Below, in pieces: positions 50,288 to 62,563 of a DNA stretch of 64,000 nucleotides. Numbering within the stretch: position 1 is the first letter of the stretch; the number at the start of each line of letters is the position of its first letter. The translations under genes and the position numbers were made by a program. The notes under the pieces are model-generated. The model saw nothing but the letters and a program-made list of their open reading frames with translations. It was not told the origin of the DNA and did no database searches. This stretch comes from Globodera rostochiensis. Taxonomy: Eukaryota > Nematoda > Chromadorea > Rhabditida > Heteroderidae. The stretch covers positions 4,230,745 to 4,294,744 of the forward strand of contig JAEVLN010000003.1 of NCBI GenBank assembly GCA_018350325.1, given 5' to 3'.

Positions 50288-51741
50288 GTGCTCCCACATT
50301 TGCGCCCCCCACATTTGCGCCCCCACATTTGCGCCCCCACATTTGCGCCCCCCACATTTGCGCCCCCACATTTGCGCCCCCACATTTGCGCCCCCACATT
50401 TGCGCCCCCACATTTGCGCCCCCACATTTGCGCCCCCTACATTTGCGCCCTCCACATTTGCGCCCCCAGATGGAGAAAAAAAAATAAAAAATTCATTTCC
50501 GATAAATCGCCTTTCCCAAGGGCCAACAGGGATCAATGTGCTTCAGTTACACAAATAGAGTTCAAAACTTCATAAGTGCATACATAAGAAGCAATGGCAT
50601 ATTACCGGAAAGCTTTATGTTGGATTTTGAACCAGGTTAGAGCATATTTTAATTCTGGTAATCGTTGTGTTAAGCTGTTCGCTCTGCGTTTCTTGATGTT
50701 TGGCCGAACACTGCTATACGTCATTGTTTATTTCATTTGGCACAATCAGTAAATAGGCGTGTTCAAAGAGATGGACTAGCACAAGCTTATCTGCAAGACA
50801 TTGACTTTCGAAAAGCTGTTCGCTCTTTGTCGGCCCTTTCATTTCTGCCGTTGCATGAACTTGAGTATGGGTACCAAATTCTTCGCAATCATGCACCAGC
50901 TGCGGCTATTCCGATTTACAATTATTTCGAAGCGTAAGTTAAAGATATGTGATTAGTAAGCACCAATACTAGGGCCTACATTTTTCGCGTTGATGGTAAT
51001 GGAAACCGAAGAGCCGCTTTGTTTGTCCCAGCTTCTTGGAATATGCATGATTCAGTTCTTGCGGACATCGGAAGGACAAATAATGGACTAGAAGGGTTTC
51101 ATTCAAGTTTCAATAAACGATTTGCAGCACCAAAACCTCCTTTGGCAACGTGCTTTAAATTTCAGTAAAAATAAAATTCAAAAATTTAGCTTTATATCGC
51201 GTATCAAAGACGAAGAAGAATATCAGCGGAACAGAATGAGGCCTCATGAGCTTGATCCGACCAGGCCCGTAGCTGAAATTTCTCGTTCCAAAAAATATTT
51301 GGAGAATGACAGATCTATTAGAGATTTAGTCGAACGTTTTGACCAACAAAACCCCAATGAGCGAAACGATCAAGCATGGATCACCCATCTCCATGCCCTT
51401 TCATTTCGTCTAACAACAAAAGGAATAGACAACTGGCTTGATTAATTAGCAAACAAAAGTTCGTTAGAACGATGTTTGGCTGTGCATGATTTTATGATTT
51501 GTCGATAAAATCCCTGTTGGCCCTTGGGAAAGGCGATTTATCGGAAATGAATTTTTATTTTTTTTCTCCATCTGGGGGCGCAAATGTGGGAGGCGCAAAT
51601 GTGGGGGGCGCAAATGTGGAGGCGCAAATGTGGGGGGCGCAAATGTGGGGGCGCAAATGTGGGGGCGCAAATGTGGGGGGCGCAAATGTGGGGGCGCAAA
51701 TGTGGGGGGCGCAAATGTGGGGGCGCAAATGTGGGCTAACC
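50288..51741 (+). mobile_element. Mutator-like element with minisatellite terminal inverted repeats
   Basis: The element of 1454 bp is bounded by 9-bp direct repeats GGCCAACGC at 50279-50287 and 51742-51750. Each terminus consists of an array of ACATTTGCGCCCCC units (about 170 bp), in inverted orientation at the two ends, continued inwards by an inverted segment of about 60 bp (CCAGATGGAGAAAA, GATAAATCGCCTTTCCCAAG). The interior encodes the C-terminal part of a MULE-type transposase. A 9-bp duplication fits the Mutator superfamily (8-11 bp). The element is short and lacks the transposase N terminus, so it is probably non-autonomous. Confidence 0.88.
50722..51445 (+). pseudogene. MULE-type transposase C-terminal region
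   Basis: Three segments join in phase: about 50722-50933, 50973-51164 and 51190-51445. The product contains LPLHELEYGYQILRNHAP, LFVPASWNMHDSVL and RTNNGLEGFHSSFNKRF, then HELDPTRPVAEISRSKKYLE. The R-T-N-N-x-x-E-x-x-H-x-x-(F/L)-N motif is typical of MULE/FLYWCH-associated transposases just before the helical C terminus. The catalytic DDE core would lie upstream and is missing. The position is central between the inverted termini. Confidence 0.75.
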
Positions 51742-52542
51742 GGCCAACGCCGCGACGATGAGATGCGAGCGATTGGCGCGGAAACGGGCGGACGAGGAGG
51801 CGCCGAGATTGAACGAACGGGGCCAATCGCGCGACATGGACGCGTGCTTCAGCAGACGACCTTCGGAGATCTGGAATGGAACAGTTACATTAATTAGATT
51901 CGAAATATTATGATAATAAATACAAAATTTGTCCGTGCCCTCACCTTGGTGAGAGTGCTTGCGAACTCGTCGAGCAGTGCACGCAAGTCGCGCAGGTCGG
52001 CAATGACTCCGCGCGAGGTCACCCGCGCGCGATTGACCGTCCAAAGGTCGCGCTTCGCCTGCGCAGCGTCCTCACACCATTTGCTGTCCACCGAGGCACG
52101 CAGAACGACGAACTTTCGCAGAGAGTCCGAACGAGCGGTCCATTGCTTCAGCCGAACGGACAACGAACGGACGTCATCAAAGTACAAAGAGCACAACTGA
52201 AAAGTGTTACAAATATTGGATAATTAATTTTAATACAATGGAATAATGTAAAGAATATTGTTTTGGACAGAATCAAAATCACTAAAATGGTTTAAATTGA
52301 GCCAATTTTGGAGAAGTGCCCACCTTCGTGTCCTTTTGCTGCAAAACCGGTCTGAACACGGCCAACAGACGCGCATTGGCCGTGCAGCTTTGCTCCAGAA
52401 CATCGTATGACGCAAATTTGGCCAGTTCATTAAGCAATTCATTGGGCAGTCGACGGACGGGGGGCCGAGGGCGGACGAACGGTTTAGGAAACGGAGGGGA
52501 GAAGTAGGAGTTGGAGGAGGAGGAGAACGAGGAGATCATCAT

Positions 52543-54226
52543 GAAATGGACAGATGTGAATATGAATGAATGTGTGTGTATCTGTTTATGACTGGGAAAT
52601 AATGTAAACATTGTGCCATCGATGCGCCCCTTTTACCCCCTAAATGGCATATGCACAACAGCAGTAGAGATGACGACAGGACATGTTTGATTGGATTGGA
52701 TGAATGATTGGAGGGGGGGGGGGGATGAATGGGGAGGGGAGGGAAATGAATTGGGAGCATTGGAAGGCCGGCAAAACATCGAAGGCTCCAAAAATCGTTA
52801 GGTCAGACGCGGATTAGTTAATTTGATAAGTTTGCGATCATTCACTCATTTCAAATTTATGGAGAGGCAAAATCCGTCGTCTTTGTTTTGAAAGTGCATT
52901 CGAAAGATTAATATTCTCAAATTGAACTTGACATTCATCGAATTGAACATTTGCTGCATTTTGTCGTGATGGTGAGGGTGCCCTGCTGCGTGATCAATGA
53001 TTAGTGATCAGATTCTGTGCCCATTTTGGTCAGCGCGCCGACGGTGCCGCCATTTGCCGCGTCGCCTAACGCCGCGTGTTATTCATTGACCCGCTCGACG
53101 ACGGCTATCGCACTTTCAAATCTTTAAATTTTCATTTACAAATCCAAAAAAGCTTTTAGTTTTGAATTACAAAGAATGAATGAAGGAGTACCGGCAAAAA
53201 CATTAAAATTGAATTAAACCAAATGTTGCACAGAATAAGCTATGTAAACTAAAAGACAAAACATATTATTTCCAAATATTAAAATGGTAACAAATTGTCA
53301 TTTTAAACATTTGAATTTTGAATTGTTCAATTAAAATTTGATTCTGTTCACATTTGTTGCTGCTTTCTATTCGTGGCGTTGCGCGTCTCCCGCTGAAGTT
53401 CCGATCCGGAATTCGATGCATTTTTTCTTGAATTTTTGACCAAAAAATGCCAAAATATGGATTTATATGGACTAAAAAGTCGCTCTAATTCTAAAATTTT
53501 TCAAAATAATTGCTATTTTGGGCTTCTTACATGATTCCCTATTCTACAAAAAAAATGTTAAAACATGAAAATCCGCGCTCTAATCATTAGGCTTCGGATT
53601 TTTGTCCCTATAAAGCCCAAAAAAGTTAGTTCAATAGTTCCCCAAAAAGCTCAAAATTGGCACTAAAAATGGCCTATAGTTCCTAAAAAGTCCCAAAACT
53701 TTGTGGTAGAAATATGGGGGTGATCTATCAGTTATGCCAAGTTTCATCCCGAAACTCCACGGACACTTGGAGGCCCTCCCTTTGTAAGTCAAAAAATTTT
53801 TAAAATATAAGAATTTTAAAAAAGTCCAGTTTTAGGGGCGCATTTTTCGTTTTTATTGCATTTTTAAGTTCCAAAAAGGCCGAAATAGTTCTTTACGAAC
53901 TATTTTAGTTCCTAAAAAATAAAGAACTATGAAATCGGCCGGTTAGTCTTCTGATGTACACTTATCTATACCTTTTCCAATTTAAAGTTTATCATAAAAT
54001 GCATATAAAATATCAAAGGATGAATAATACCCATATTTAATTAGTGCAACAAAATCACAAAATTAAAAAAACAGAAAAATTCTATCGCCCGCCGACATAA
54101 ACGAACAGACGGAGGAGAGAAATTGTCCAGCAGGCAACAAAAACAAGGCAAAAAGATGCTTTTCGAGCGGAGGAGTCCCAAGGCAATTCCGCCGTATGGG
54201 CAAAGTGTCCGACATGGACGTCCTTC
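52543..54226. other. Intergenic
   Basis: This holds a G-run and purine-rich stretch at about 52708-52745 and repeat-like sequence at 53440-53940 with AGTTCC...AAAAAG blocks and a TAGTTCTTTACGAACTA palindrome near 53888. Sequence at about 53450-53500 resembles 23885-23945. The 3' flank of kal-1 lies at the right end. No exon is supported. Confidence 0.5.
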
Positions 54227-57200
54227 TCAAGCAGTTCGGGCTGCTGAATTTAAAAATGAATTTAAAATTTGCGAAAATTGGCCAACTTCAAAATTATGGT
54301 CCATGTTGGCGGCTAACATTTTGGCATTTCCGGCGGCCAAATGTCCCCCCGTGCTGAAGTGTTCAACGAGTTCGGCACCCAGGCCAAGGGCGGTGACAGC
54401 CTTAAAATAAACTTCAACAAAAAGTTTGTCCAAAGTCGTCGACTTGAAGTCGAAAGCGGTAAACGGCCTTCGGATTAAGCCCGGTCAGCTGCGCTCTTCG
54501 CTGCTCTGCGCTCAAAATGCTCACATTGGAAGGCGAACCTTAAAATAGAAATATTTAATAGCAATGGCACATTTTAGCTTAATTCCATCCAAACCGGGGA
54601 GAGTTGAAGCCAAAACGGTGCGAAATCCGATGAGCGAATTGTGCCGTCGTTGTTCCTGCTGTTCATCTGCGGGCCACGTCCACGCACAGACGGCCGATTC
54701 TACAGAAGTGGCGAAGCAGTTCAGCCGATGCTCCGTGACGTCTTTGGCCGCTGTTTTTGGGGGAGGGCAAATCGATTAATTAATTAAATTAATTTTAAGA
54801 TTTATATTCTTTTGAATAAAAGTAATTTATATATTACAACTTACATTTAGATAATTCGACTGAATTTAATTTATTTTATAATATTTGAATAATTCGTTTT
54901 GCATTTGTTTACCAGTTTTCTGCTTTGTTTTCAATTTCCCGTCATTTTGTACGTCTTTGTCGCTCTGAAATTGTTATATTTTAATGGAAGAGAAAAAAAA
55001 AGAAAATTTGTTTTTATCGAATTCCCAAAATTTGTCCAAATTACGCACGACCTCAGCGTTTCCGTTTTCTGCCGCCTCCAACTGTCCAATCGGCAGCCAT
55101 TCTTCGTCCGTTTCTGTCCTCAAATTTGACGATAATTCCGTCGTTATTTTAATTGTCGCCGTTTCGTCGTTTATTAAATGGCGGCGAGCTAAACAAATTG
55201 TTAAATAAGAATAAATAAATATAATTAATTGACTAATTAATTAATTAATTAATTGTTTATCGCCCGCGCCTTCCAAACGTTGTGCTTCTGCTGCTGGTGT
55301 CCCATTTGAACTTGTCCCACTGGAGACAATTCCCCCGCATTTGAGGGGCGGCGCATTTGTCGGCGTTTGTTCGCAGGGCAATGTGGAGAAAGTGAGCTGA
55401 GGATTATTAATTTATGAATTACAATTAGAGCAAAGACCGATCGAGAATCTCGATTTAAAAAACTAAACGATCAAGATTCGTTCGAGGTCACTAAAAACCG
55501 TCAAAATCTCGGTAAAATTTCGTCCGAGAATCTTGATCGCTTCCTCGCTCTTATTTTTGGGTGAGAAAGTAAATCGAACCGATTCAAATATTCTCTTATT
55601 GTCCGCGTCCTCAACGCCCACAGAATATTCGCAAGAAAATTGCAAATTTTCCTAAAAAAGAAAATGCGACAAAAAAAAAACTCTTTTCTTTACCAAAGTG
55701 GCGACGCAATTTTGAACATAAAATTGTTGGGGAGGCAATTCAATGAAACAGCGAAGAGAATAAATGGACACACGGAATTTGGCCTGAAAAGGGAAAGTTT
55801 TTTTGAATTTAATTCAATTCAAATTGAATTATTATGCAAAATCTTTAAAATGCGAATTTGTTGAAAGTAGGACCCGACCCCGACTTTCTTCCCCCCCCCC
55901 CCTCCAGGGGTCGGGGACCAACCCGGTTGGTCTCCGACCTTACCCGCCCCCCAGGGGTCGGGGGGCCAACCAGGTTGATCTCCGACCCCGACCTTTCCCG
56001 CCCCCTAGGGGTCGGAGACCAACCCGCGGTTGGTCCGACCTTTCCCGCCCCCAGGGGTCGGGGGGCCAACCCGGTTGGTCTCCGACCCCGACCTTTCCCG
56101 CCCCCTAGGGGTCGGGGACCAACCCCAGTTGAAAGTACCGTATCCCACCAGCACCTCTTTCTTACCGTATTCTCTCGACGATGCCCGCCGTTGGGGCGGC
56201 ACTTTGGATGGGAAAGCCAGGAAATAATTGTCTTCAGTCGTCCATCTTCGAAATAGGGCGTTTTCACTTCGACGTGTAGTTTCGGAGCGGACGAATTCTG
56301 TTGAATATTTAATTTATTTAAAATGTAAAAGTTTATTTATTTTTAATTACCATTTTATTCTGAACGGTTTCGGCGTCGTCATTGAACGGCTCGAGCATTT
56401 TCGTCCCCGCCGTTTTGTTAGGCATTCGAATGAGCAAAACGGCCGGGTCCCCGCGCAAATCGCCCTCACTTGACTCAACCGAAGCATAAAGCTTAATTTA
56501 TTTAAATGTAATTATATTTATTTAAATATCGCTAAAATAAATGTAATTATATTTATTTAAATATCGCTAAAATAAATGTAATTATATTTTAAATATCGCT
56601 AAAATAAATGTAATTATATTTATTTAAATATCGCTAAAATAAATGTAATTATATTTTAAATATCGCTAAAATAAATGTAATTATATTTATTTAAATATCG
56701 CTAAAATAAATGTAATTATATTTATTTAAATATCGCTAAAATAAATGTAATTATATTTTAAATATCGCTAAAATAAATGTAATTATATTTATTTAAATAT
56801 CGCTAAAATAAATGTAATTATATTTATTTAAATATCGCTAAAATAAATGTAATTATATTTTAAATATCGCTAAAATAAATGTAATTATATTTATTTAAAT
56901 ATCGCTAAAATAAATGTAATTATATTTTAAATATCGCTAAAATAAATGTAATTATATTTATTTAAATATCGCTAAAATAAATGTAATTACATTTTAAATA
57001 TTGCTAAAATAAATGTAATTTATTTAAATATGTAATTTATTTAATTGTTCTTTATTACCTCGGCAATGTAAAAATAGCCGGGCTCAAGACCGGCGAGTTC
57101 GGCTTTGGTGCTGTAACTTGGCAACACAATGCTTCGTTTTGGTGCAAATTCGTCCTAACAGAAAAAATTGGGCATTATTTTCAACAAAAACAAAATTTGC

Positions 57201-60200
57201 CCCGTCAATTTCTTCTCCCAAAAGCCCCTCGTAATCGTCGTCCGCCGTATTTTTTTGTTTGGAATGGCGGCGCTGTCGCAGCTCAAAGGCTTTTGCCAAT
57301 TCGTCGGAAGTTCGCCTAAATTATTTTTGGAATAAAAAATCAAAAATATTTTTCCAATTTTCTTACCACCACGACAGCCGATATTCTTTTAACGGAACTT
57401 CAGAATTTGGCGGATTCCACACAATTTTCGGGGGTCGCCAACTTTCATAAATAAATGTCACGTTTAAAGGCGCCTAAAAATTAATTATAATTAAATAATT
57501 GCCAATAATTTATTTAATAAAAAATGACCGAAGGCGCCTTTAATTCTGTGGACAGTTTGAAGGACGGGTGACTTGGCTGTGAAAATCCGTCTGCAATTAT
57601 TTTTTTTTTTTTTTTTTTTTGCATTTTCAATTAAATTAAATTTATTTACGCGTTCCATGCATATTAACGGCAGCTACTCGAAATACGTAAAAGCGGCCAG
57701 GTGAAAGCAAATGCTTCAGAATTGCGTACATTTTGTTGCGGACCATTATCTTTTTTTGGAGTTTATTTTTAAAATTAAAAAAAAATGCCTACGGTTTGCC
57801 AAGGCGCCATTGTTTCGGGCATTTTATGCACAGACCAGCGCCATTGGATGACAAACACTCAAAGATTAAAATGTTTATTAAAAAACAATTAAAATTAATT
57901 AGTAAAAACAAAATACAATTTGAATTTGTGGCGGTGTGTTGTGGCGACAATCGCTTCATTACCCAACGCAAAATTGCCGAACTGAAACAGTTACAGTGTT
58001 TTACGGCAACACAGTACCCTCTCCGAGTGTCCGTTACCGTTTCCTCTTCCGCTCGTTTACTGTAATACCCTCGGGGCGTGGGAGGAGGCGCGAATCGTTC
58101 AGAGACGGCGTCAGACAGCTTCTGCTGCACCCGACAACACAACATTTGTCAATCTAATTTATTTTAATTGTACAATTATTATTTTAATAAATTTGTTTCT
58201 AATTTATTTTAATTGTACAAATTATTTAAATAAATTTGTTAAAGGACCTCAGCACAATCGCTGTCGACATCACAAAAGGCGGAACATTCCTTCAAATTAT
58301 TTAATTTAAATTCTTTAAAAAAAATTTCTTTACCGAAACCGGGACCAAAGGCTTTTGTGGTGGGCAATGTCCGGACTTTTTGGATGCAATTTGTTCCAGA
58401 AAAATGCAAGACTCTCGACAATGTGTTGGATCTGGCGTATCCTAATAATTATTGTTTTTTTGAATATTCAAAAAAAGTTATTTGAAAATGTGCCATTTTA
58501 CCCGGCACAACGTGTGGGAACACAAATCGTATTCGTACAGCGACTCGCGACACGGCAAAATGCACTAAAATTTTTTGAATTTCATGGTTATATATTAGGG
58601 ATGTAACCGGATGCCCTAAAAATGTCCGGACGTCCGGCATGCCGGACGTCCGGAAACCGGCATGCCGGACCTAAAAATGTCCGGAAACCGGCATGCCGGA
58701 CGTCCGGAAACCGGCATGCCTGACCTAAAAATGTCCGGAAACCGGCATGCCGGACGTCCGGAAACCGGCATGCCGGACGTTCGGAAACCGGCATGCCGGA
58801 CCTAAAAATGTCCGGAAACCGGCATGCCGGAACTAAAAATGTCCGGAAACCGGCATACCGGACCTAAAAATGTCGGAAACCGGACCTAAAAACATCCCGA
58901 AAATCCGGCATCCGGTTACATCTCTGTTATATATGTTTTTTATTTCACCGATGCACAGAAAATGTCATCTTTGCACAGAGTGCTCATCTGATGCCGTAAC
59001 AGTCGGCGCGTTTCGGCATTGCTCTTAAAAATAAATTCGTTTACCATTTTTTGCGTTGTTTGAAATTTGGTTTAAGTATTTTATTTTCCAAGTTAGCAAA
59101 ATGCTTTTTTATTCATTTAAAAAAATATCGTTTTCGATACATTTTTTATTTGCTAATCGTAAATTGCCATTTATTGCAACAAATCGATGCTTTCACATAA
59201 ATTGGCAAAGGACGAATAAAATCCATCTGCCGTTTGTGGGGGCCGTTCATTCCCAAAATCAAACAATTGGCCCAACGAATGGCCATAAACATTTGGCGCC
59301 AAATCAAAAAAGAAAAAATTAAAACCCAAAACAAATATTTTAAAGGAAAGAAAAATTTGTTAAAAATAAAACACTTCTTTCCTCCATAATATGTAAAAGA
59401 ATTTTAAAAAAATCTAAAAACGTTTCCATAAAAAATTATGTTTTATTTTTCACCCTTTTCGATTTGTTTCCCAATGTAATATTTAATCGAATTGGTGCAT
59501 CTTTCTGCAATTCTTCTTGTTTAAACTTAAACTTAGCTTTATTTACCAAACTATGCAAATAAAACGCCAAAGAATTCGGACACAAATCGGTAAAAAAACC
59601 TTTCGTCTCTAAATTTTTGGGAAATTTGCCTTTTTTGGCAATTCATTGAACAAATTCGAAACAAATGGAATAATTTAATTTAAATTTAAAATTATTAACA
59701 AAAAATCGCAAAAGACAAAATATTTTGCCATAAATTTAAATGTATCAAAATAAAAGTTAATTCTTTTAAGCATCTTTTATTTATTGTTCCCCCATCATTA
59801 AGTCCTCCAACTCCCAAAATGAAAGTGTCGTCCATTCAAATTGCGCAATTTTCTCGCCTTTCTCACGAAGCGTTCTCCCGTCCCATCTGCCCCCCCTCCT
59901 CCCCCACTACGCACTTTCAATTGGGCCCCGAGGCCCGAAGAATTGCCCCCCCCCAAAAATCCCGACATTTTTGGGCCTCACCCCCCGACACGCCGTTCCC
60001 GAAAAACCCTCTGACCCCCGACATTTTTGGGTCGGTGCAAATTTTCACTGTTCTTTTCCCCTCGGGGGCACTCTGTCCATTGTCTCGTGAGAGTTCCATC
60101 CGACGAAAGTGTCCCTTTTGTTGCCCATTTTTGCCACGATAAGTGCGTTTTTTTAAATGTTTGCCGATCGCACATATAAATAATTATTTTTTTGTTTGTT

Positions 60201-62563
60201 TGCGTTTGAGTGAAAGAATGGAATGGTCAGAGTTTGGAGGGAGGGCATTTTATAAAAGAAAAGGGAATTCTCTCTTTAAAATTTCTGTGCCTAAATCTTC
60301 TCAAAATCTCTTTTTTCTGTCGGCATTTCGCCATAATTACAGCGCCGCTGGGCGGCATTGGCCTCTTTTTTATGCATTTTAGAGGGATTTTTGAGGGATT
60401 TTTGAGGGATTTGAGAATGGATCATCCCCCCCCCCCCTCCCCCCCAATTCATTCAACCCAATTTTTTTGATTTAAAAGCCCCGAATAAATTTAATTGGGC
60501 GGTGTCAAATAAAAGGGGTGGCCCCTAAGCCTATCGATGAAAAAGCCAAAAAAACGGTCGGCCGCACATTTTGTCGTCCAAAGGATTTTTGTAAATGCTT
60601 TTAATTTGAAGCAATTTTAATTGGCGTCTTTTTGATGCAATTTTTGCTACACTTTAAAATGGAAGGAGAGAATAAGCCGCCGCCACGACAAATTTCTGCA
60701 AAATGCTTAAATTTATTTGAATATTTAATCTGTGAAAGCAAACAAATCCCATGCATTTGTTGGGAGGCGAAAAAGTGCCAACACAAAAAGGTTTTTGGAA
60801 TACAGTGATGGACGAAGATTGTGGCATTTTAATGCATGAACTATGCCAACATTTATAATTTAAAATGATAGCGAGTCGTCCGTCCATTTTTATTTTAAAA
60901 TTCAAAAACATTCCAAATAAATGAATTAATAAAAATACCTTTTTTACTTTTCTCTTTTAATGTAATAATTAGAGCTGGCACCGATATGCTCCAAAAAAGG
61001 GCCAAAATATGAACAAAGATCGAAAATATGCACCGAAAAACGGCATTTTTAGTAACTTAAAATTTTTCTTCTTTTATCGTCTAATAAGTAGATTTAAAGC
61101 CAAATGCCAAAATATGCTTATGCTTAAAAGCCCAAAATATGTAAATATCCAGGAACCCCAAAATATGCAAAATATGTTTTTTTAAACTTGACCAAAAAAG
61201 CTCAAATCAACGCGAAAAGGCTAATTCTTCAAAACATATAAATAAATCCCAACTTTAATAATAATTTTGATAAATTTGAAATTTGAGCCCTAAAGTCCGT
61301 CACATTCATTCAGCAACTCGCCCAATAACATCAACCAACCGACCAAACAACCATTCCGACGGCGGCCGATGAAATGTTTTGACGAAAAGACTTTGGACAT
61401 TTATTTTAATCCGCCGATGGCGGCGGAAGTTTGGAGGGGGGGGGGGGGATTTGTGTCTTTACGACGAGAAGCTTTCACTCAGCGAGGGCAAAAGGCCAAA
61501 TGAAAAGCATTAAAATTATTGAAATTAAAGCAAAGAAATGATCTGACGGAAAAAAGTTATCATCTCGCGCAAAAGACAGCGAGAAAATGTTAAAATTGAA
61601 AATTGGAATGTTAATTATGCAAAAAATGATTTTCTAAACTATGTACTGTATTCGATTTAGGCCATTCATATTTAACTCGATCAAATCATTTTTATAAATT
61701 AACATTTCGCAATTCCCCCCCCCCCCTAAATTAAAGTTCATTCCCTTTTCCGATTATGTGGTTTTAACTTTTTGTTGGTTGTGTTGAGGAGGACATATGC
61801 CGCCAGCAGTTTCCCTCGCAAATTATTCTCAAAAATTTCCCCTCAAAAATCATCCCTCCGGGGGTTTTTCTCTCAGCGGGGGGTAATTCCCCCAATCTCT
61901 CTTTATCCGTCCATTGTCCGCACCGATGTTATAAATTGGCGGATTTTTGACTCAATCCCCGGGGGAAATTGCCAGCAAAAACGCATTATTACGACGACCT
62001 CTGGAATGATAATGGTTTTCTGCAAATCGGAAATTTTCTAAAATAAAACATAAAATCTAAGCAATTATATCTAAAAATGGAAAATAAAAAAACCTTGCAA
62101 ATATTTGCTTAATGCATTTAATGGGTGCCCGACCGATGCCCCCCCCCGGGGTTTACGACATTACGCTCACATTTTGTTCCTTCCCATTACCCCAATTTGT
62201 GGTGCCTGTGCCAATCTCTCAAAAGTGTCCAAAAAGGAATGAAGTGGCACAGATTGTTCAATTCAGAACATTCATTAGCAAGAAGCAGCAATATAAAGTT
62301 TATGAGATTTATGTACAAATAATCAAAAATCTATTTAAATAGGTAAATTAGCTCACCTTATGTCGTTGTTCCAACTCGTACAAACATTTCGACTGACACC
62401 TGAAAGTTACTTAATTAATCGTAGTTTAATTAATTAAAATGCTTTACCTTGCGCTAATAAGGTCCTCAGATCCGCCGACGGTTGAAGACGTGCCGACATT
62501 TGAGAGCAAATGAACAAAGACACCGAACAGCATTTTGAAGAGGACAAACGACGGAAATGCCAT
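54227..62563 (-). CDS. kal-1: Anosmin-1 homologue: WAP plus fibronectin III repeats
   Basis: Twenty-three exons join in phase to 764 aa: 62563-62448, 62399-62357, 59023-58949, 58564-58502, 58441-58334, 58289-58248, 58153-58038, 57981-57917, 57857-57793, 57749-57650, 57590-57538, 57473-57367, 57315-57192, 57154-57059, 56491-56351, 56297-56166, 55783-55694, 55651-55580, 55396-55279, 55188-55045, 54750-54595, 54538-54444 and 54400-54227. There is a signal peptide (FVLFKMLFGVFVHLL), a Cys-rich box (RCQSKCLYE, CILPCRES), a WAP four-disulfide core (SGHCPPQKP, ECSAFCDVDSDCAEIDKCC, CSRSC), and about four FN3 repeats. Anosmin-specific stretches are YVFRVAAVNMHG and TPYFEDGRLKTIISW, with LQFSCEYSV and TLPCEQTP further on. 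Anosmin is a secreted matrix protein binding heparan sulfate in axon guidance and epidermal morphogenesis. Intron 2 is 3.3 kb; introns 3, 14 and 16 hold repeats; intron 11 is GC-AG. Confidence 0.9.
55880..56130. repeat. GGGGTCGG/CCAACC tandem array in kal-1 intron 16
   Basis: Units of about 38-45 bp combine CCCCCAGGGGTCGGGG, ACCAACCCGGTTGGTC and TCCGACCTTTCCCG, repeated five times with variants. Each unit holds small palindromes (AACCCGGTT). The array lies wholly within an intron; its long open frames are not genes. Confidence 0.9.
56500..57045. repeat. AAATATCGCTAAAATAAATG tandem array in kal-1 intron 14
   Basis: About fifteen units of roughly 32 and 36 bp, differing by a TTTA insertion, alternate over 540 bp. 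The unit is TAAATATCGCTAAAATAAAT followed by GTAATTATAT. It is AT-rich and non-coding, ending close to the exon-14 donor. Confidence 0.95.
58596..58925. mobile_element. Palindromic CCGGCATGCCGG element in kal-1 intron 3
   Basis: 9-bp direct repeats GTTATATAT flank it (58587-58595 and 58926-58934). Ends are inverted: GGGATGTAACCGGATGCC and GGCATCCGGTTACATCTC. The interior repeats CCGGCATGCCGG, CGTCCGGAAA and CTAAAAATGT many times, each copy itself palindromic. There is no coding capacity. The target duplication length suggests mobilisation by a Mutator-type transposase. Confidence 0.82.
59024..62356 (-). other. Large second intron of kal-1
   Basis: 3.3 kb, far larger than other introns here. 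It contains poly-C patches (59890-59955, 60426-60445), a repeat family at about 60970-61260 (GCCAAAATATG, AACGCGAAAAGGC, CAAAACATATAA) that resembles 14830-14945, a G-run at 61437 and several short open frames without splice support. Large early introns often hold enhancers, but no motif can be singled out by eye. Confidence 0.6.

Larger units (their letters stand above)
49942..52542 (-). pseudogene. Unrecognised coiled-coil-like protein gene interrupted by a transposon
   Basis: Exons in phase: 52542-52324, 52196-51945, 51870-50155 (split by an insertion) and 50015-49942. Ignoring the insertion and one copy of the 9-bp target duplication, exon 3 is 253 nt and the whole CDS is 265 codons with consistent phases. 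The N terminus is Ser/Pro-rich, followed by helical charged segments (LPNELLNELAKFASYDVLEQ, FDDVRSLSVRLKQWTARSDS, GVIADLRDLRALLDEFASTL, LDSWLNKDLPRLKGMVQGLG) and a C-terminal LKVLIASLK. The family is not recognised. In this copy the element introduces a TAG immediately after the target site, truncating the protein to about 200 residues. An upstream in-frame ATG at 52611 is an alternative start. Confidence 0.72.

Noticed and set aside
50117..50575. Open frames rich in HICAPTFAPP or GANVGAQMW repeats
   Set aside because: They are translations of the minisatellite TIR of the Mutator-like element.
55803..56267. Open frames of 101-140 codons rich in Pro/Arg/Gly
   Set aside because: They come from the intronic GGGGTCGG tandem array; only 56166-56297 on the minus strand is a supported kal-1 exon.
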